Shown: one piece after another, positions 34,457 through 43,053 of the stretch
How positions within the stretch are numbered: position 1 is the stretch's first letter
Layout: every line of letters begins with the position of its first letter
The notes under the pieces: model-generated
Seen by the model: only the letters and a program-made list of their open reading frames with translations
Databases searched by the model: none
What the model was told of the DNA's origin: nothing
Source of the DNA: Niastella caeni
GTDB taxonomy: Bacteria > Bacteroidota > Bacteroidia > Chitinophagales > Chitinophagaceae
Length of the DNA: 64,000 nt
NCBI RefSeq assembly: GCF_004834005.1
Contig: NZ_STFF01000012.1
Span: 1-64,000, forward strand
Reading direction: 5' to 3'
Translations under genes and position numbers: made by a program

Positions 34457-35158
34457 ATGCAAAAAGTTGTTGCCAATGCCGACGAGGCCATCGCCGACAT
34501 GCAGGATAATATTACCATTATGTTGGGCGGATTTGGTTTATGCGGCATACCCGAAAATTGTATTGCTGCTCTTGTACGCAAAGGCATTAAGAATCTCACC
34601 TGTATCTCCAATAATGCCGGGGTAGATGACTTTGGATTAGGCCTGTTGCTGAAAACCCGCCAGATAAAAAAAATGATGAGTTCCTATGTGGGGGAGAATG
34701 CTGAATTTGAACGGCAGTTGCTAAGTGGTGAACTGGAAGTTGACCTCATTCCCCAGGGCACACTGGCCACCCGTATTCAAATGGCCGGTATGGGCATCCC
34801 CGCTTTTTACACACCTGCCGGCTATGGTACTGAAGTAGCAACCGGTAAAGAAGTACGCGAGTTCAATAATAAAATGTACCTGATGGAACACGCGCTGTAT
34901 GCCGATTATTCAATTGTGAAAGCCTGGAAGGGCGACCGTTATGGTAACCTGGTTTTTCGTAAAACTACCCGTAATTTCTCCACCTCTATTGCCAAAGCAG
35001 GCACTATTACCATTGCAGAAGTTGAGCATCTGGTTGAACCGGGTGAACTGGACCCTGAGCACATTCACGTGGCTGGCATATATGTGCATCGGATTTTTCA
35101 AGGTGCGAATTATGAAAAACGCATTGAAAGAAGAACGGTACAGATAAATGGGAAGTAA
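34457..35158 (+). CDS. scoA: 3-oxoacid CoA-transferase subunit A
   Basis: 233 residues from MQKVVANADEAIADM. The frame stays open 44 codons further upstream, but that stretch shows no homology-like character. Family motifs: ITIMLGGFGLCGIPENCI near residue 20, SNNAGVDDFGLG, PQGTLATRIQMAGMGIPAFYTPAGYGTEVA, YADYSIVKAWKGDRYGNLVFRKTTRNF. It pairs with subunit B to transfer CoA from succinyl-CoA to acetoacetate or related acids (ketone-body type). Unusually, 171 nt filled with 7-mer arrays separate the two subunit genes. Confidence 0.93.
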   Translation: MQKVVANADEAIADMQDNITIMLGGFGLCGIPENCIAALVRKGIKNLTCISNNAGVDDFGLGLLLKTRQIKKMMSSYVGENAEFERQLLSGELEVDLIPQGTLATRIQMAGMGIPAFYTPAGYGTEVATGKEVREFNNKMYLMEHALYADYSIVKAWKGDRYGNLVFRKTTRNFSTSIAKAGTITIAEVEHLVEPGELDPEHIHVAGIYVHRIFQGANYEKRIERRTVQINGK

Positions 35159-35173
35159 AAAATAATGATTATC

Positions 35174-35326
35174 GAATGTAGTATGTTGAAGGGAAATGGA
35201 GAATGAGAAATGAAGAATGAAAAATTAGGGATGAGAAATGAGGAAGGGAAAGCACGAATGGGAACAACCACAAACCAAAAACCACAAACCAAAAACTACA
35301 AACCACAAACTACAAACCACAAACAA
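35174..35326. repeat. Two 7-nt-period arrays between scoA and scoB
   Basis: Array one (35174-35250) holds 11 uninterrupted units: gaatgta, gtatgtt, gaaggga, aatggag, aatgaga, aatgaag and so on. Array two (35271-35326) holds 8 units: caaacca, aaaacca, caaacca, aaaacta, caaacca, caaacta, caaacca, caaacaa. Array two ends three bases before the scoB ATG and so occupies the ribosome-binding region. The arms are not complementary to each other. Confidence 0.95.
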
Positions 35327-35329
35327 CTC

Positions 35330-35989
35330 ATGGCTTTAGATAAATACGGTATCGCAAAACGGATAGCGCAGGAATTACGGGATGGCATGTATGTGAACCT
35401 GGGCATTGGCATTCCAACCCTGGTGGCCAATTACATTCCAGATGGCATGACCATCATGCTGCAATCAGAGAATGGGATCCTGGGCATGGGGCCTTACCCG
35501 GTAGAAGATGAAATAGATGCGGACCTTATTAACGCCGGTAAAGAAACGGTAACCGTGATACCAGGTGGTGCTTTCTTCGACAGTGCAGAAAGTTTTGGCA
35601 TGATCCGCGCAGGTAAGGTTGATCTTACTGTGCTGGGCGCCATGGAAGTATCGGAAACCGGTGACATCGCCAACTGGAAGATACCCGGTAAAATGGTGAA
35701 AGGCATGGGGGGCGCCATGGACCTGGTGGCCAGCGCTAAAAACATTATTGTGGCCATGATGCACACCAATCCCAAAGGGGAATCGAAAGTATTACCCGCT
35801 TGTACATTGCCGTTAACCGGTGTGAAATGCGTAAAGCGCATCGTCAGTGACCTGGCTGTGCTGGATGTGTTACCCGGCGGCGGTTTTAAACTGATTGAAC
35901 GGGCACCCGGCATAACGGTGGAGGAAATTCGCAGTAAAACATTAGGGAAGTTGTTAATAGAAGGGGAGATACCGGAGATGCGGATTTAA
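35330..35989 (+). CDS. scoB: 3-oxoacid CoA-transferase subunit B
   Basis: 219 residues from ATG 35330; the upstream in-frame extension is translated 7-mer repeat and is rejected. Motifs: GMYVNLGIGIPTLVANYIP, the catalytic Glu in QSENGILGMGPYP near residue 47, NAGKETVTVIPGGAFFDSAESFGMIRAGKVDLTVLGA and VDL-like KIPGKMVKGMGGAMDL. It forms the CoA-thioester intermediate on the Glu. Works with ScoA. Translation initiation must proceed directly behind a CAAACCA repeat. Confidence 0.95.
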   Translation: MALDKYGIAKRIAQELRDGMYVNLGIGIPTLVANYIPDGMTIMLQSENGILGMGPYPVEDEIDADLINAGKETVTVIPGGAFFDSAESFGMIRAGKVDLTVLGAMEVSETGDIANWKIPGKMVKGMGGAMDLVASAKNIIVAMMHTNPKGESKVLPACTLPLTGVKCVKRIVSDLAVLDVLPGGGFKLIERAPGITVEEIRSKTLGKLLIEGEIPEMRI

Positions 35990-36031
35990 TTAGCAAATGT
36001 GCAAATGGAATACCGCTGCAAGCGAATACAA

Positions 36032-36059
36032 ATTGCCTATTGCCTATTGTCTATTGGTT
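36032..36059. repeat. Short 7-nt-period array (attgcct) in the 3' end of a TM-protein gene
   Basis: Four units attgcct, attgcct, attgtct, attggtt. The minus-strand gene at 36037 ends inside it, so its last residues (PIDNRQ) come from the repeat. Confidence 0.8.
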
Positions 36060-36696
36060 GCTTCCCTGCAACACTAACTGCTACAACAAAAATTATCATG
36101 CGCATTATATCGGCGAACATTATAATAATACTTTTTTGTTGTTGAATTTGTTGCGACAGGCCAGATTGGTAGCCTGCAATTGCTTCCATAAAAACCACCA
36201 TCCCAAAATAACACAGCAGGCCACCCGCTACCCAGAAGGCGGGCTCGTTTATCAGTACAATGTGCCGGTTGCTGATCACCTGGAACAATACTACAAATGC
36301 AAGCAGGGTAAGAATTGCAGCCTGTACAACAGTCATTATGCCCGGGAAGGCCATGATGCCTTTTAGCGAGTATATTGTAATAACCACCGAAAGAAACGAT
36401 ACCAGGAACATATTCATAATATCTTTTCCCTGGCCGGAGGGGATCATTAATTTGAACAGGTAAAAAACCAGGGTAAATTCAACCAGCTTGCAACTGGTAT
36501 AAAGGGCGGGAGAACCGGGTTGTATGAAATAAAGCGTGAGGTATTGAAGGAATACAAACAGGCAAAGAATTCTCAGGACGTTAAGTATAGCAGAAACAGC
36601 TACTTTACGAACAAATAGAGTGCAAACGGGTAGTAATGATAATAGCATTACCACCAGCGGCAGGGCAATAAATATACTTCCACCGGTTTCTACCAT
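36037..36696 (-). CDS. Multi-spanning membrane protein of unknown function (sensory module)
   Basis: About 219 residues from ATG 36696 (a TTG seven codons upstream is less likely). Seven or so hydrophobic segments span the whole length with short loops, for example IFIALPLVVMLLSLLPVCTLFV and TVVQAAILTLLAFVVLFQVI. The motif INEPAFWVAGGLLCYFGMVVFMEA near residue 150 resembles DKFWVVASLLIYYTGTFFLFISAEA of the other TM protein at 38519, so the two look like distant paralogs. It lies 126 nt behind a response regulator on the same strand. A membrane-bound sensor is plausible but not proven. Confidence 0.7.
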   Translation of the reverse strand: MVETGGSIFIALPLVVMLLSLLPVCTLFVRKVAVSAILNVLRILCLFVFLQYLTLYFIQPGSPALYTSCKLVEFTLVFYLFKLMIPSGQGKDIMNMFLVSFLSVVITIYSLKGIMAFPGIMTVVQAAILTLLAFVVLFQVISNRHIVLINEPAFWVAGGLLCYFGMVVFMEAIAGYQSGLSQQIQQQKSIIIMFADIMRMIIFVVAVSVAGKQPIDNRQ

Positions 36697-36843
36697 GGTC
36701 AAACAGTTCGGGGCCAAACCGGTTCTTCATAGGGAGTTCTATTATTTTTGACGCTGGAAAAAAGGGTATCAACATAATGCCGGCTATTAAACGTTAAACA
36801 AATAATACATACGATCCGTTATTTGTCAAAGATTGCCGGGAGT

Positions 36844-37500
36844 TTAATCAATCAGGTTATTCTTAACTGCAAAAAAAACCAGGCCTGCCGTGTTTTTAGC
36901 GCCAAAGCGTTCCATCAACCTGTCTTTGATCGCTTCAACAGTCCGCGGACTTACCTCTAATTTTTGTGCAATTTCATGGGCGGTAAACTCCATGCAAATA
37001 TATTTGATCACATCACGCTCTCGGTCGCTCAGGGTAATCTCGTTGTTTAAACTTGGTACCACTTTAACCCGGGCGTGTGATTTTTTTAATAGTATCCTGT
37101 TTACAAAGTTGTTCAGGTAATAACCCTTGCTCATCACCTCCATGATCGCCTTCTTTATTTCTGAAGGGTCGGCGCTTTTTAGCAGGTATCCATTGGCGCC
37201 TATTTCCATCATGTGGCTCACAAACCGTTCGTCTTCATACATGGTAAGAGCAATTACATGAATATTAGGATATTGGCGGGCAATAACTTTGGTGGTTTCA
37301 ATGCCATCTTTTAACGGCATTCGCAGGTCCATCAAAATTACATCGGGTTGTTCAGGTGCAGTTGGTAAATTGTCCAACAGTTCCTGACCGTTTTCTGCTT
37401 CGAGTACGAATTTAATATTTGTATAAGGCCTTAACGACAATATTACTCCTTTTCGGAATATTTTGTGGTCATCAGCAATAGCCACTTTTATAGGTCCCAT
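36844..37500 (-). CDS. NarL/FixJ-type response regulator
   Basis: 218 residues. The receiver domain has ADDH near the N-terminus, phospho-acceptor Asp in VILMDLRMP near 57, ALTMYEDE and LLKSADPSEIKKAI with the conserved Lys. The C-terminal LuxR-type helix-turn-helix spans ~150-210 (LSDRERDVIKYICMEFTAHEIAQKLEVSPRTVEAIKDRLMERFGAKNTAGLV). A cytoplasmic transcription factor, most likely phosphorylated by the HisKA_3 kinase encoded 146 nt upstream on the same strand. Confidence 0.92.
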   Translation of the reverse strand: MGPIKVAIADDHKIFRKGVILSLRPYTNIKFVLEAENGQELLDNLPTAPEQPDVILMDLRMPLKDGIETTKVIARQYPNIHVIALTMYEDERFVSHMMEIGANGYLLKSADPSEIKKAIMEVMSKGYYLNNFVNRILLKKSHARVKVVPSLNNEITLSDRERDVIKYICMEFTAHEIAQKLEVSPRTVEAIKDRLMERFGAKNTAGLVFFAVKNNLID

Positions 37501-37646
37501 CTGTTTATGATATTGGCAAAACTAAATTACTAAAATTCTTCAGTGTTTAGGCATTCAGGGGGTATTGCATCTATGCATCAGTGTAAACACTTAGTTGGCC
37601 CCGCTATTTATGTTCGTAGCCCTTATCAAAATATGAACCAATTATT

Positions 37647-38498
37647 CTATATCTGTGGTGCTACCGGTTCTTCCTCCAGTCTTGGAATTTCGATAGTAAC
37701 CTTATAGTACGTTTGCGAAATATCTTTTTCAAAATAAATGCGTCCGTGCAGCAACTTCAGCCTGCTTTGGATGTTTTTCAATCCCAATCCCACATTCACA
37801 CTACTTTTATTCAGTTTATCGAAATCGGCCTGCGTAATACCACGGCCGTCATGATGGAGGCGAATATACAATTTATTACCACTCAGGTTTTGCGTAAGGT
37901 GAATAAAACTGGCGTTACTGTGCTTCAGAATGTTATTTACCAGTTCCTGTATAACCCTGAAAATGATCAATTCCTGATCTGCGTGCAGGCGTTCGCGGTA
38001 ATCATGAAAGCGGCAACTGGCATTCATACTGCCCGAGCCGCTGATCTTCTGAAATAGGTCGTTCACGGCAGATTCCAACCCGAAGTTTTTCAGGGTAGGG
38101 GGCATAAGGCTATGCGAAATGTTGCGTATAAGCTGAATGGTATCATCGATGATCTGCTTGGCATTGTAAATACTTTGCAGTTGTGTTGTTTTATCGAGAT
38201 TGACCAGGTTTTCGTTCAGGTATAAACGCGCTGTAGCCAGCAGCGGGCCGGCGTCGTCGTGTAAGTCGGCCGCAATGCGTTGCCGCTCTTCTTCCTGCAA
38301 GCGGATAGAAGCGTTCAGCAGCACTTTTTGTTGCTCCTGCTCCATATGCTGTAATTGCATCTGGTAACGAATCACCTTTCGCTGGTGAAAAATAATGAAG
38401 ACGATGAGGCCTATGGTAAGGACAAGCATGCCAATGGTACCAAAAAACAGTACCAGTGAAACAGGCGTACCAGGGCTATTGACTTGCAGGATTATCAT
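37647..38498 (-). CDS. Sensor histidine kinase (HisKA_3 / NarX-like)
   Basis: About 283 residues from MIILQVNSPG; a TTG six codons upstream is possible. One N-terminal transmembrane helix (VLFFGTIGMLVLTIGLIVFIIF) is followed by a coiled coil, the HisKA_3 box RIAADLHDDAGPLLATARLYLNE with the phospho-acceptor His near residue 82, and a HATPase domain (ELVNNILKHSNAS, DGRGI, VGLGLKNIQSRLKLLHG). There is no periplasmic or PAS sensor domain, so the signal must come from elsewhere, plausibly from the multi-TM protein encoded just upstream. Confidence 0.88.
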   Translation of the reverse strand: MIILQVNSPGTPVSLVLFFGTIGMLVLTIGLIVFIIFHQRKVIRYQMQLQHMEQEQQKVLLNASIRLQEEERQRIAADLHDDAGPLLATARLYLNENLVNLDKTTQLQSIYNAKQIIDDTIQLIRNISHSLMPPTLKNFGLESAVNDLFQKISGSGSMNASCRFHDYRERLHADQELIIFRVIQELVNNILKHSNASFIHLTQNLSGNKLYIRLHHDGRGITQADFDKLNKSSVNVGLGLKNIQSRLKLLHGRIYFEKDISQTYYKVTIEIPRLEEEPVAPQI

Positions 38499-38518
38499 TT
38501 CGGTTAGGGCATGCAATG

Positions 38519-39214
38519 TTAAAAATGTTTTTCCAGATAACTCTCAAATCCTGTATAGGTACCTGGTGAGAACTTATCAGATCTGTCTTTTAGTAATAAT
38601 CCTATCGAAAAAACAATGTTTTTTAATAATAAAAATGAGTTATTGATTAATATATAATTTTTACCAAAGTCCGGATCTCCAAAATAGGCTTCTGCTGAAA
38701 TGAAAAGAAAAAATGTTCCTGTATAATAAATCAACAAACTGGCAACTACCCAAAATTTATCCAGCGTATAGATAAAAAGGACCCTTGGTTTTTTTATCTG
38801 CTCAAAAAGATAAAGTATAGCACTGATAATGATAAAGATGGCTTCTATTGATGATGGTATTGAGTCAAAAGACTTGGGGGGCGATATTATATAATCATAA
38901 GTAGCATACAGGAATAACAGAATATAAGTGATGATAATTAATCTTTTGGTTAAAACGGAAGAGATGTTTTTGTAAAAAAACAAGGCAACCAATGAATAGC
39001 CCAGGATGGTGAATAATCGATAAAGGAAATAGATATTTAAACCTATAAAATTATTCCAGCCATTGATGATAAGTAAGTTGGTAAGAAATGAATAGAAATT
39101 AAAAAAAAACAATACCCACAATCCCTTGTCTTTATGTTTTGAGATCATAAAGACAAAAATGATTGCAGGTATTATATCTGAGTAAATTGATAAGTAATCA
39201 AATATTACCTTCAA
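38519..39214 (-). CDS. Seven-TM-like integral membrane protein (putative split sensor)
   Basis: 231 residues with a TTG start (the first in-frame ATG is 23 codons in). About seven hydrophobic helices are seen, e.g. IIPAIIFVFMISK, LWVLFFFNFYSFLTNLLII, LIIITYILLFLYATYDYII and FWVVASLLIYYTGTFFLFI. The stop codon lies two bases before the longest possible kinase frame and about 20 bases before the chosen kinase ATG, so the genes are tightly coupled. The gene is visibly richer in A and T than its neighbours. No catalytic motif. Proposed as the input component for the kinase; the ligand is unknown. Confidence 0.7.
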   Translation of the reverse strand: MKVIFDYLSIYSDIIPAIIFVFMISKHKDKGLWVLFFFNFYSFLTNLLIINGWNNFIGLNIYFLYRLFTILGYSLVALFFYKNISSVLTKRLIIITYILLFLYATYDYIISPPKSFDSIPSSIEAIFIIISAILYLFEQIKKPRVLFIYTLDKFWVVASLLIYYTGTFFLFISAEAYFGDPDFGKNYILINNSFLLLKNIVFSIGLLLKDRSDKFSPGTYTGFESYLEKHF

Positions 39215-39281
39215 ATATTAAGAATTTAATCAAATATAGAAAGTAATATCAAAAGAACAAAGTACTGTGGGGCTCAATATG

Positions 39282-39662
39282 TTACTCGAAAAACTCCCAC
39301 CAGGTTTCAAATCCGCCATCATCTGCAGGACGTACTTTATCAGCAACAATGCCTTTTTCTTCTGCTAAAAATCCCTGATTGTTAACTGATTTGTAAGAAA
39401 CCATAGGAGTTCCGTTTGCGTCAAGACCAACATAAACCAGGGTTTTTTGGCCTGATTCGTTAATGGCATTGTAGAACTGGATGCCAACACAGCCCGGTTG
39501 AGCCAGAATTTGATTGATAATTTCTTTTCCGATGATGTAGGATTTTACGTCGGCCGGATGGGCTTTCACATAATCCCTGATCATTTGTGCGCCTAATTCA
39601 TGGGTAATTTCTTCACCAATCGTAGCAATGTTACGTTTAGTGAGGAGTTCAGTTTGCATCAT
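39282..39662 (-). CDS. Conserved hypothetical protein (cytoplasmic)
   Basis: 126 residues, starting MMQTELLTKRNIATIGEEITHELG. No signal peptide or TM segment. It reads as a compact alpha/beta protein: AQMIRDYVKAHPADVKSYIIGKEIINQIL, CVGIQFYNAINESGQKTLVYVGLDANG, ending in an acidic DDGGFETWWEFFE. I recognise it only as a type of small Bacteroidota protein without assigned function. It is transcribed apart from the kinase module (67 nt gap, AT-rich region upstream). Confidence 0.65.
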   Translation of the reverse strand: MMQTELLTKRNIATIGEEITHELGAQMIRDYVKAHPADVKSYIIGKEIINQILAQPGCVGIQFYNAINESGQKTLVYVGLDANGTPMVSYKSVNNQGFLAEEKGIVADKVRPADDGGFETWWEFFE

Positions 39663-40579
39663 AGTAGTAAGTTTTTAGAGGTTGTAAATAGTGGTTCCGA
39701 AGAGTAAGAAACCTCCAAAAAAAAAGATATACAACGGGTTGCGTACACCCATAAATGGTGTAATTTTGCGTGTAATGCTCTATGGGTCTACGTTTCGGGG
39801 GATTTTTCTAAGAAATATTACGATAAAAAATGAAGGAATTTTTCTAGTTATTTACCGTATATTTACTATAGTAAAAGTTCATATGACCTTCTCCAATGAA
39901 GGAATTGTTCACAAATGTGGATAAGTGAAAATGCTTAAGTAGTGAAGGAATTTTACTTAAGTAGTGTAGGATTTTAAAAACGGGGCCAAGTATAGTAGCA
40001 GCTCTTGCAATAAAAAAATTTTCCTTTTCTTATTTACAGGTTTAACTGATTGCAAATACTACTGAAAAACAGGGATCAACTGAACTGTGTTTTCGAAAGG
40101 GTGTGATTTCTTGTTGTTAGGATGAGGTAATTGCTTGAAGGAAGTGCGGCGAAAACAAAAGAAGAAGTTGACTGATATTGGATTTGACAGGTGGCATTCA
40201 TAAGATCGTTGGAAATTATTTTTTAGGACGGTGATCAGAATATTGGATGTTTTAAGGTTGTCGTCCTTATCAATCAACTTCTGAAACAAAAATAGTTGGC
40301 CACCCGTCTGTTCGCAATAGCGGAATTGCTCTTTTTTAAATGTTCGGGAATTACCGGTAATTACGTAAAAGCTTCGTGTGAAAACTGGTACTATTTCGAT
40401 TGATCCTGGTAAACTAACGTTTACAGAGTGAGTGGAATCGTTTTTTTATACGATATTGCCTGAAGGTTAGGGCCCCTTATGGTGTTATTATACTAGTCAG
40501 GGGTGAAACGGTAACGACGGGCGTATTGTACCTGAAACGGAACAACTTATAACCCATTAATAAGCCAACCTTACCCATT
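39663..40579. other. 917-nt AT-rich intergenic region with a 22-nt tandem duplication
   Basis: No credible gene. Small open frames on both strands look random. The word gaaggaatt recurs at about 39833, 39897 and 39944. A 22-nt unit starting cttaagtagtg is tandemly duplicated at 39934-39955 and 39956-39977. The region must contain divergent promoters for the hypothetical gene (minus) and the regulator (plus), but no full consensus was seen. Confidence 0.55.
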
Positions 40580-41239
40580 ATGAGCACTGAACTGGTTATC
40601 AAAGTAGCACTTGCCGACGATCATAAGATTTTTCGCGACGGCATTAAGATGGCTCTGAAAGGAAAAGAGTACCTGAAGATTCTTTGGGAAGCCGAAGATG
40701 GTAAAGATCTCATGCATAAAATGCAGATCAAGAAACCGGATGTTTTACTGATGGATATTCGCATGCCCGAAGTTGATGGGGTGAATGCTATTGGTATTCT
40801 GCGTAAAGAATATAGTGATGTAAAGATCGTAGTACTTACCATGTACGACGAACAGGAGATGATTACCAAAATGATGGAAATGGGCGCCAATGCTTATCTC
40901 ACCAAAACCTCTGATCCTGAGGAGATCTATCAGGCTATACTCACCTGCATGAATGATGACTTTTACTTTAATGACCTTGTTAATAAAGCGGTACTGTCGA
41001 AATTGCAAACCAAAAAGCAGGTCAGGCAGTTCTATCCCAATCCCGTAAAATTCTCCGAAAAAGAAATTCGCATACTTAAGCTGCTGGCCGCAGATAAAAC
41101 CACCGAGGAAATTTCGAAAGAAGTGTTCCTGAGCCCCCGCACTATTGAAACCATTCGCCAGAATATGAAATCGAAAGTAGGAGCGAAAACCATTGCCGGG
41201 CTTATCATGTATGGTATGCGTAATAAGCTGATCGATTAA
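40580..41239 (+). CDS. NarL/FixJ-type response regulator, orphan
   Basis: 219 residues, a paralog of the regulator at 36844 (both contain ADDHKIFR, D-R-MP, LTMY, and end KNxLID-like). Phospho-acceptor Asp in VLLMDIRMPEVDG near residue 60; LuxR-type HTH near 155-210 (FSEKEIRILKLLAADKTTEEISKEVFLSPRTIETIRQNMKSKVGAKT). No kinase is adjacent; the nearest, at 37647, is encoded divergently and could serve both. Its targets are unknown. Confidence 0.92.
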   Translation: MSTELVIKVALADDHKIFRDGIKMALKGKEYLKILWEAEDGKDLMHKMQIKKPDVLLMDIRMPEVDGVNAIGILRKEYSDVKIVVLTMYDEQEMITKMMEMGANAYLTKTSDPEEIYQAILTCMNDDFYFNDLVNKAVLSKLQTKKQVRQFYPNPVKFSEKEIRILKLLAADKTTEEISKEVFLSPRTIETIRQNMKSKVGAKTIAGLIMYGMRNKLID

Positions 41240-41376
41240 GAACAACCGGGACCATCCTTACAAACCTACCCACCTGAAAGAGGCATTTACCAGCCTTATC
41301 CTCCCCCTGGCTTTTTACATCTCAAACGATTGTTGTTTTTAAATACCTTGCAGTGAATTTTTAATTTTATCTCAGC

Positions 41377-42033
41377 ATGCAGGCGCCGGTTTCATATAAA
41401 TTATTGAAGCAGCAACTTTGGTTGTCGGCTCACAGATGTGTTTTTTGGGAAGAGGAAAAAGCGCTCATTGTATCGGACCTGCATTTTGGCAAGACCGGAC
41501 ATTTTCGCAAATCGGGTATTGCCGTACCGCAGGCCGTGTATAAAGAAGACCTGCATCGGCTGGTGCACCTCCTGCAATATTTTCAACCCCGGCTGTTGAT
41601 CGTGGTAGGCGACCTGTTTCATAGCCACCAGAACAAGGAACTGGAGTTGTTTAAACGGTGGCGGCACGATTTTCCTGATCTGCCTGTTCACCTGATAAAA
41701 GGCAACCATGATATTCTGCACGAAAGCTGGTACCGGCAATGTAACATTCTTGTAACAGAGGAAGAACTACAACTCGGTTGTTTCCGGTTCCGGCACGACC
41801 TGGATGAAGCGGTTCCCCATAACAACGCGTATTTTTTTTCAGGTCATATTCATCCTGGTGTTCGAATAAAGGGGGCGGCCAAACAATCGCTTAGTTTTCC
41901 CTGTTTTTACTTTGCAAAAGCGTTTTGCGTGCTGCCGGCATTCAGCCGGTTCACCGGTATTGCCCTGGTGCGGCCGGAATATGAGGAAAATGTATTTGCT
42001 ATCGTAAACGATCAGATTGTACAACTGCAATGA
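41377..42033 (+). CDS. pdeM: PdeM-like metallophosphoesterase (ligase-associated family)
   Basis: 218 residues. Calcineurin-like metal motifs: VSDLHFGKTGHFRKSGI near residue 33, VVGDLFHSHQNKE near 75, KGNHDIL near 108 and FSGHIHPGV near 150. The GKTGHFRKSG segment is characteristic of the ligase-associated DNA damage response endonuclease PdeM, usually encoded with an Lhr-like helicase, an exonuclease and an ATP-dependent ligase. None of those is here. Instead the stop overlaps the start of an HDAC-like gene (ATGA), so the two are translationally coupled. Confidence 0.85.
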   Translation: MQAPVSYKLLKQQLWLSAHRCVFWEEEKALIVSDLHFGKTGHFRKSGIAVPQAVYKEDLHRLVHLLQYFQPRLLIVVGDLFHSHQNKELELFKRWRHDFPDLPVHLIKGNHDILHESWYRQCNILVTEEELQLGCFRFRHDLDEAVPHNNAYFFSGHIHPGVRIKGAAKQSLSFPCFYFAKAFCVLPAFSRFTGIALVRPEYEENVFAIVNDQIVQLQ

Positions 42034-42953
42034 GCCCCACACCCCCTGCTTTAAAAATTGCGTTCGATCCTATTTATGCGCACCCGCTGCCGGAAGGGCA
42101 TCGCTTTCCCATGCTTAAATATGAATTGATTCCCGAACAATTGCTGTATGAAGGTACCATATCCAGTAATAACCTGTTTGCGCCTGCGCCTTGTGCTGAT
42201 GAAATAGTACTATGGACACACTCACCCGAATATGTTCAAAAACTGCATCAGCAAACGTTATCGGCCCGTGAACAACGGCATATTGGTTTTCCACAATCGC
42301 CCCAACTTACCCGGCGTGAATTTGTGATCGCTCAGGGTACCATCGATTGCTGTTATCATGCATTTGCGCATGGCGTATCGCTGAATGTAGCTGGTGGCAC
42401 TCACCATGCATTTGCCAATAGGGGAGAAGGCTTTTGCTTGTTGAATGATTTTGCCGTAGCTGCTAATTATCTGCTTAAAAAAGAGCTGGCGCAAAAAATA
42501 TTGATCGTTGACCTGGATGTGCACCAGGGAAATGGTACGGCCAGTTTATTTGAGCATGAACCCCGGGTGTTTACTTTCAGTATGCATGGTGCCCACAATT
42601 ATCCATTTCACAAAGAAAAGAGCGACTTGGATATAGCACTGAACGATGGCACAGAAGATGGTCTGTATTTAAGCCTGTTGCAAAACACGCTGCACACCCT
42701 GCTGGATCAGTTGGAGCCTGATTTTGTTTTTTATTTATCGGGGGTAGATATTTTGTCGACCGATAAATTCGGTAAGCTGAAAATAAGCATGGAAGGATGC
42801 AGGCAACGCGATGAATTGGTTTTTTCACAATTGAAACTACATGGTATTCCGTGCGTAGTTGCTATGGGGGGCGGTTATTCGCCCAATATCAAAACCATTG
42901 TAGAAGCGCATTGTAATACGTTCAGGGTGGCGAAAGATATTTATAGTTTGTAG
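42030..42953 (+). CDS. Histone deacetylase-like (HDAC superfamily) deacetylase
   Basis: 307 residues. The catalytic His pair is at H125-H126 (GGTHHAF). Zinc ligands are visible as D163 and H165 in DLDVHQGNGT and as the later Asp in GVDILSTDKFGKL; the GGGYSPN loop carries the transition-state Tyr. In bacteria such enzymes remove acetyl groups from small molecules such as polyamines or acetoin-linked targets, or from lysine; the substrate is not determinable. It overlaps pdeM by four bases. Its last codons and stop (..YSL, tag) lie inside a 7-mer array. Confidence 0.9.
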   Translation: MSPTPPALKIAFDPIYAHPLPEGHRFPMLKYELIPEQLLYEGTISSNNLFAPAPCADEIVLWTHSPEYVQKLHQQTLSAREQRHIGFPQSPQLTRREFVIAQGTIDCCYHAFAHGVSLNVAGGTHHAFANRGEGFCLLNDFAVAANYLLKKELAQKILIVDLDVHQGNGTASLFEHEPRVFTFSMHGAHNYPFHKEKSDLDIALNDGTEDGLYLSLLQNTLHTLLDQLEPDFVFYLSGVDILSTDKFGKLKISMEGCRQRDELVFSQLKLHGIPCVVAMGGGYSPNIKTIVEAHCNTFRVAKDIYSL

Positions 42954-42978
42954 TTTATGGTTTATAGTTTGTGGTTCT
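42944..42978. repeat. 7-nt-period array (tagttta) over the stop codon of the deacetylase gene
   Basis: tagtttg, tagttta, tggttta, tagtttg, tggttct. The stop codon TAG is in the second unit. Same consensus class as the arrays near 63123-63245. Confidence 0.88.
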
Positions 42979-43053
42979 TTTATTCAAAGCTCAAACTTCC
43001 TTTTATGCCTCGTTGCCTTTGTATTACTACTTTCCTTTCTAATTCTTCAATCC

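Noticed and set aside
35210..35329. N-terminal extension of scoB
   Set aside because: It is translated repeat (TTNQKPQTKNYKPQ...). The ATG at 35330 fits the family start.
39691..40289. Small open frames of 76-77 residues in the AT-rich gap
   Set aside because: Random-looking composition, no start context and no recognisable domain.
36844..41239. Integrated mobile element carrying the two regulators
   Set aside because: No integrase, transposase, tRNA attachment site or terminal repeats were found, although the composition shift is noted as a finding.
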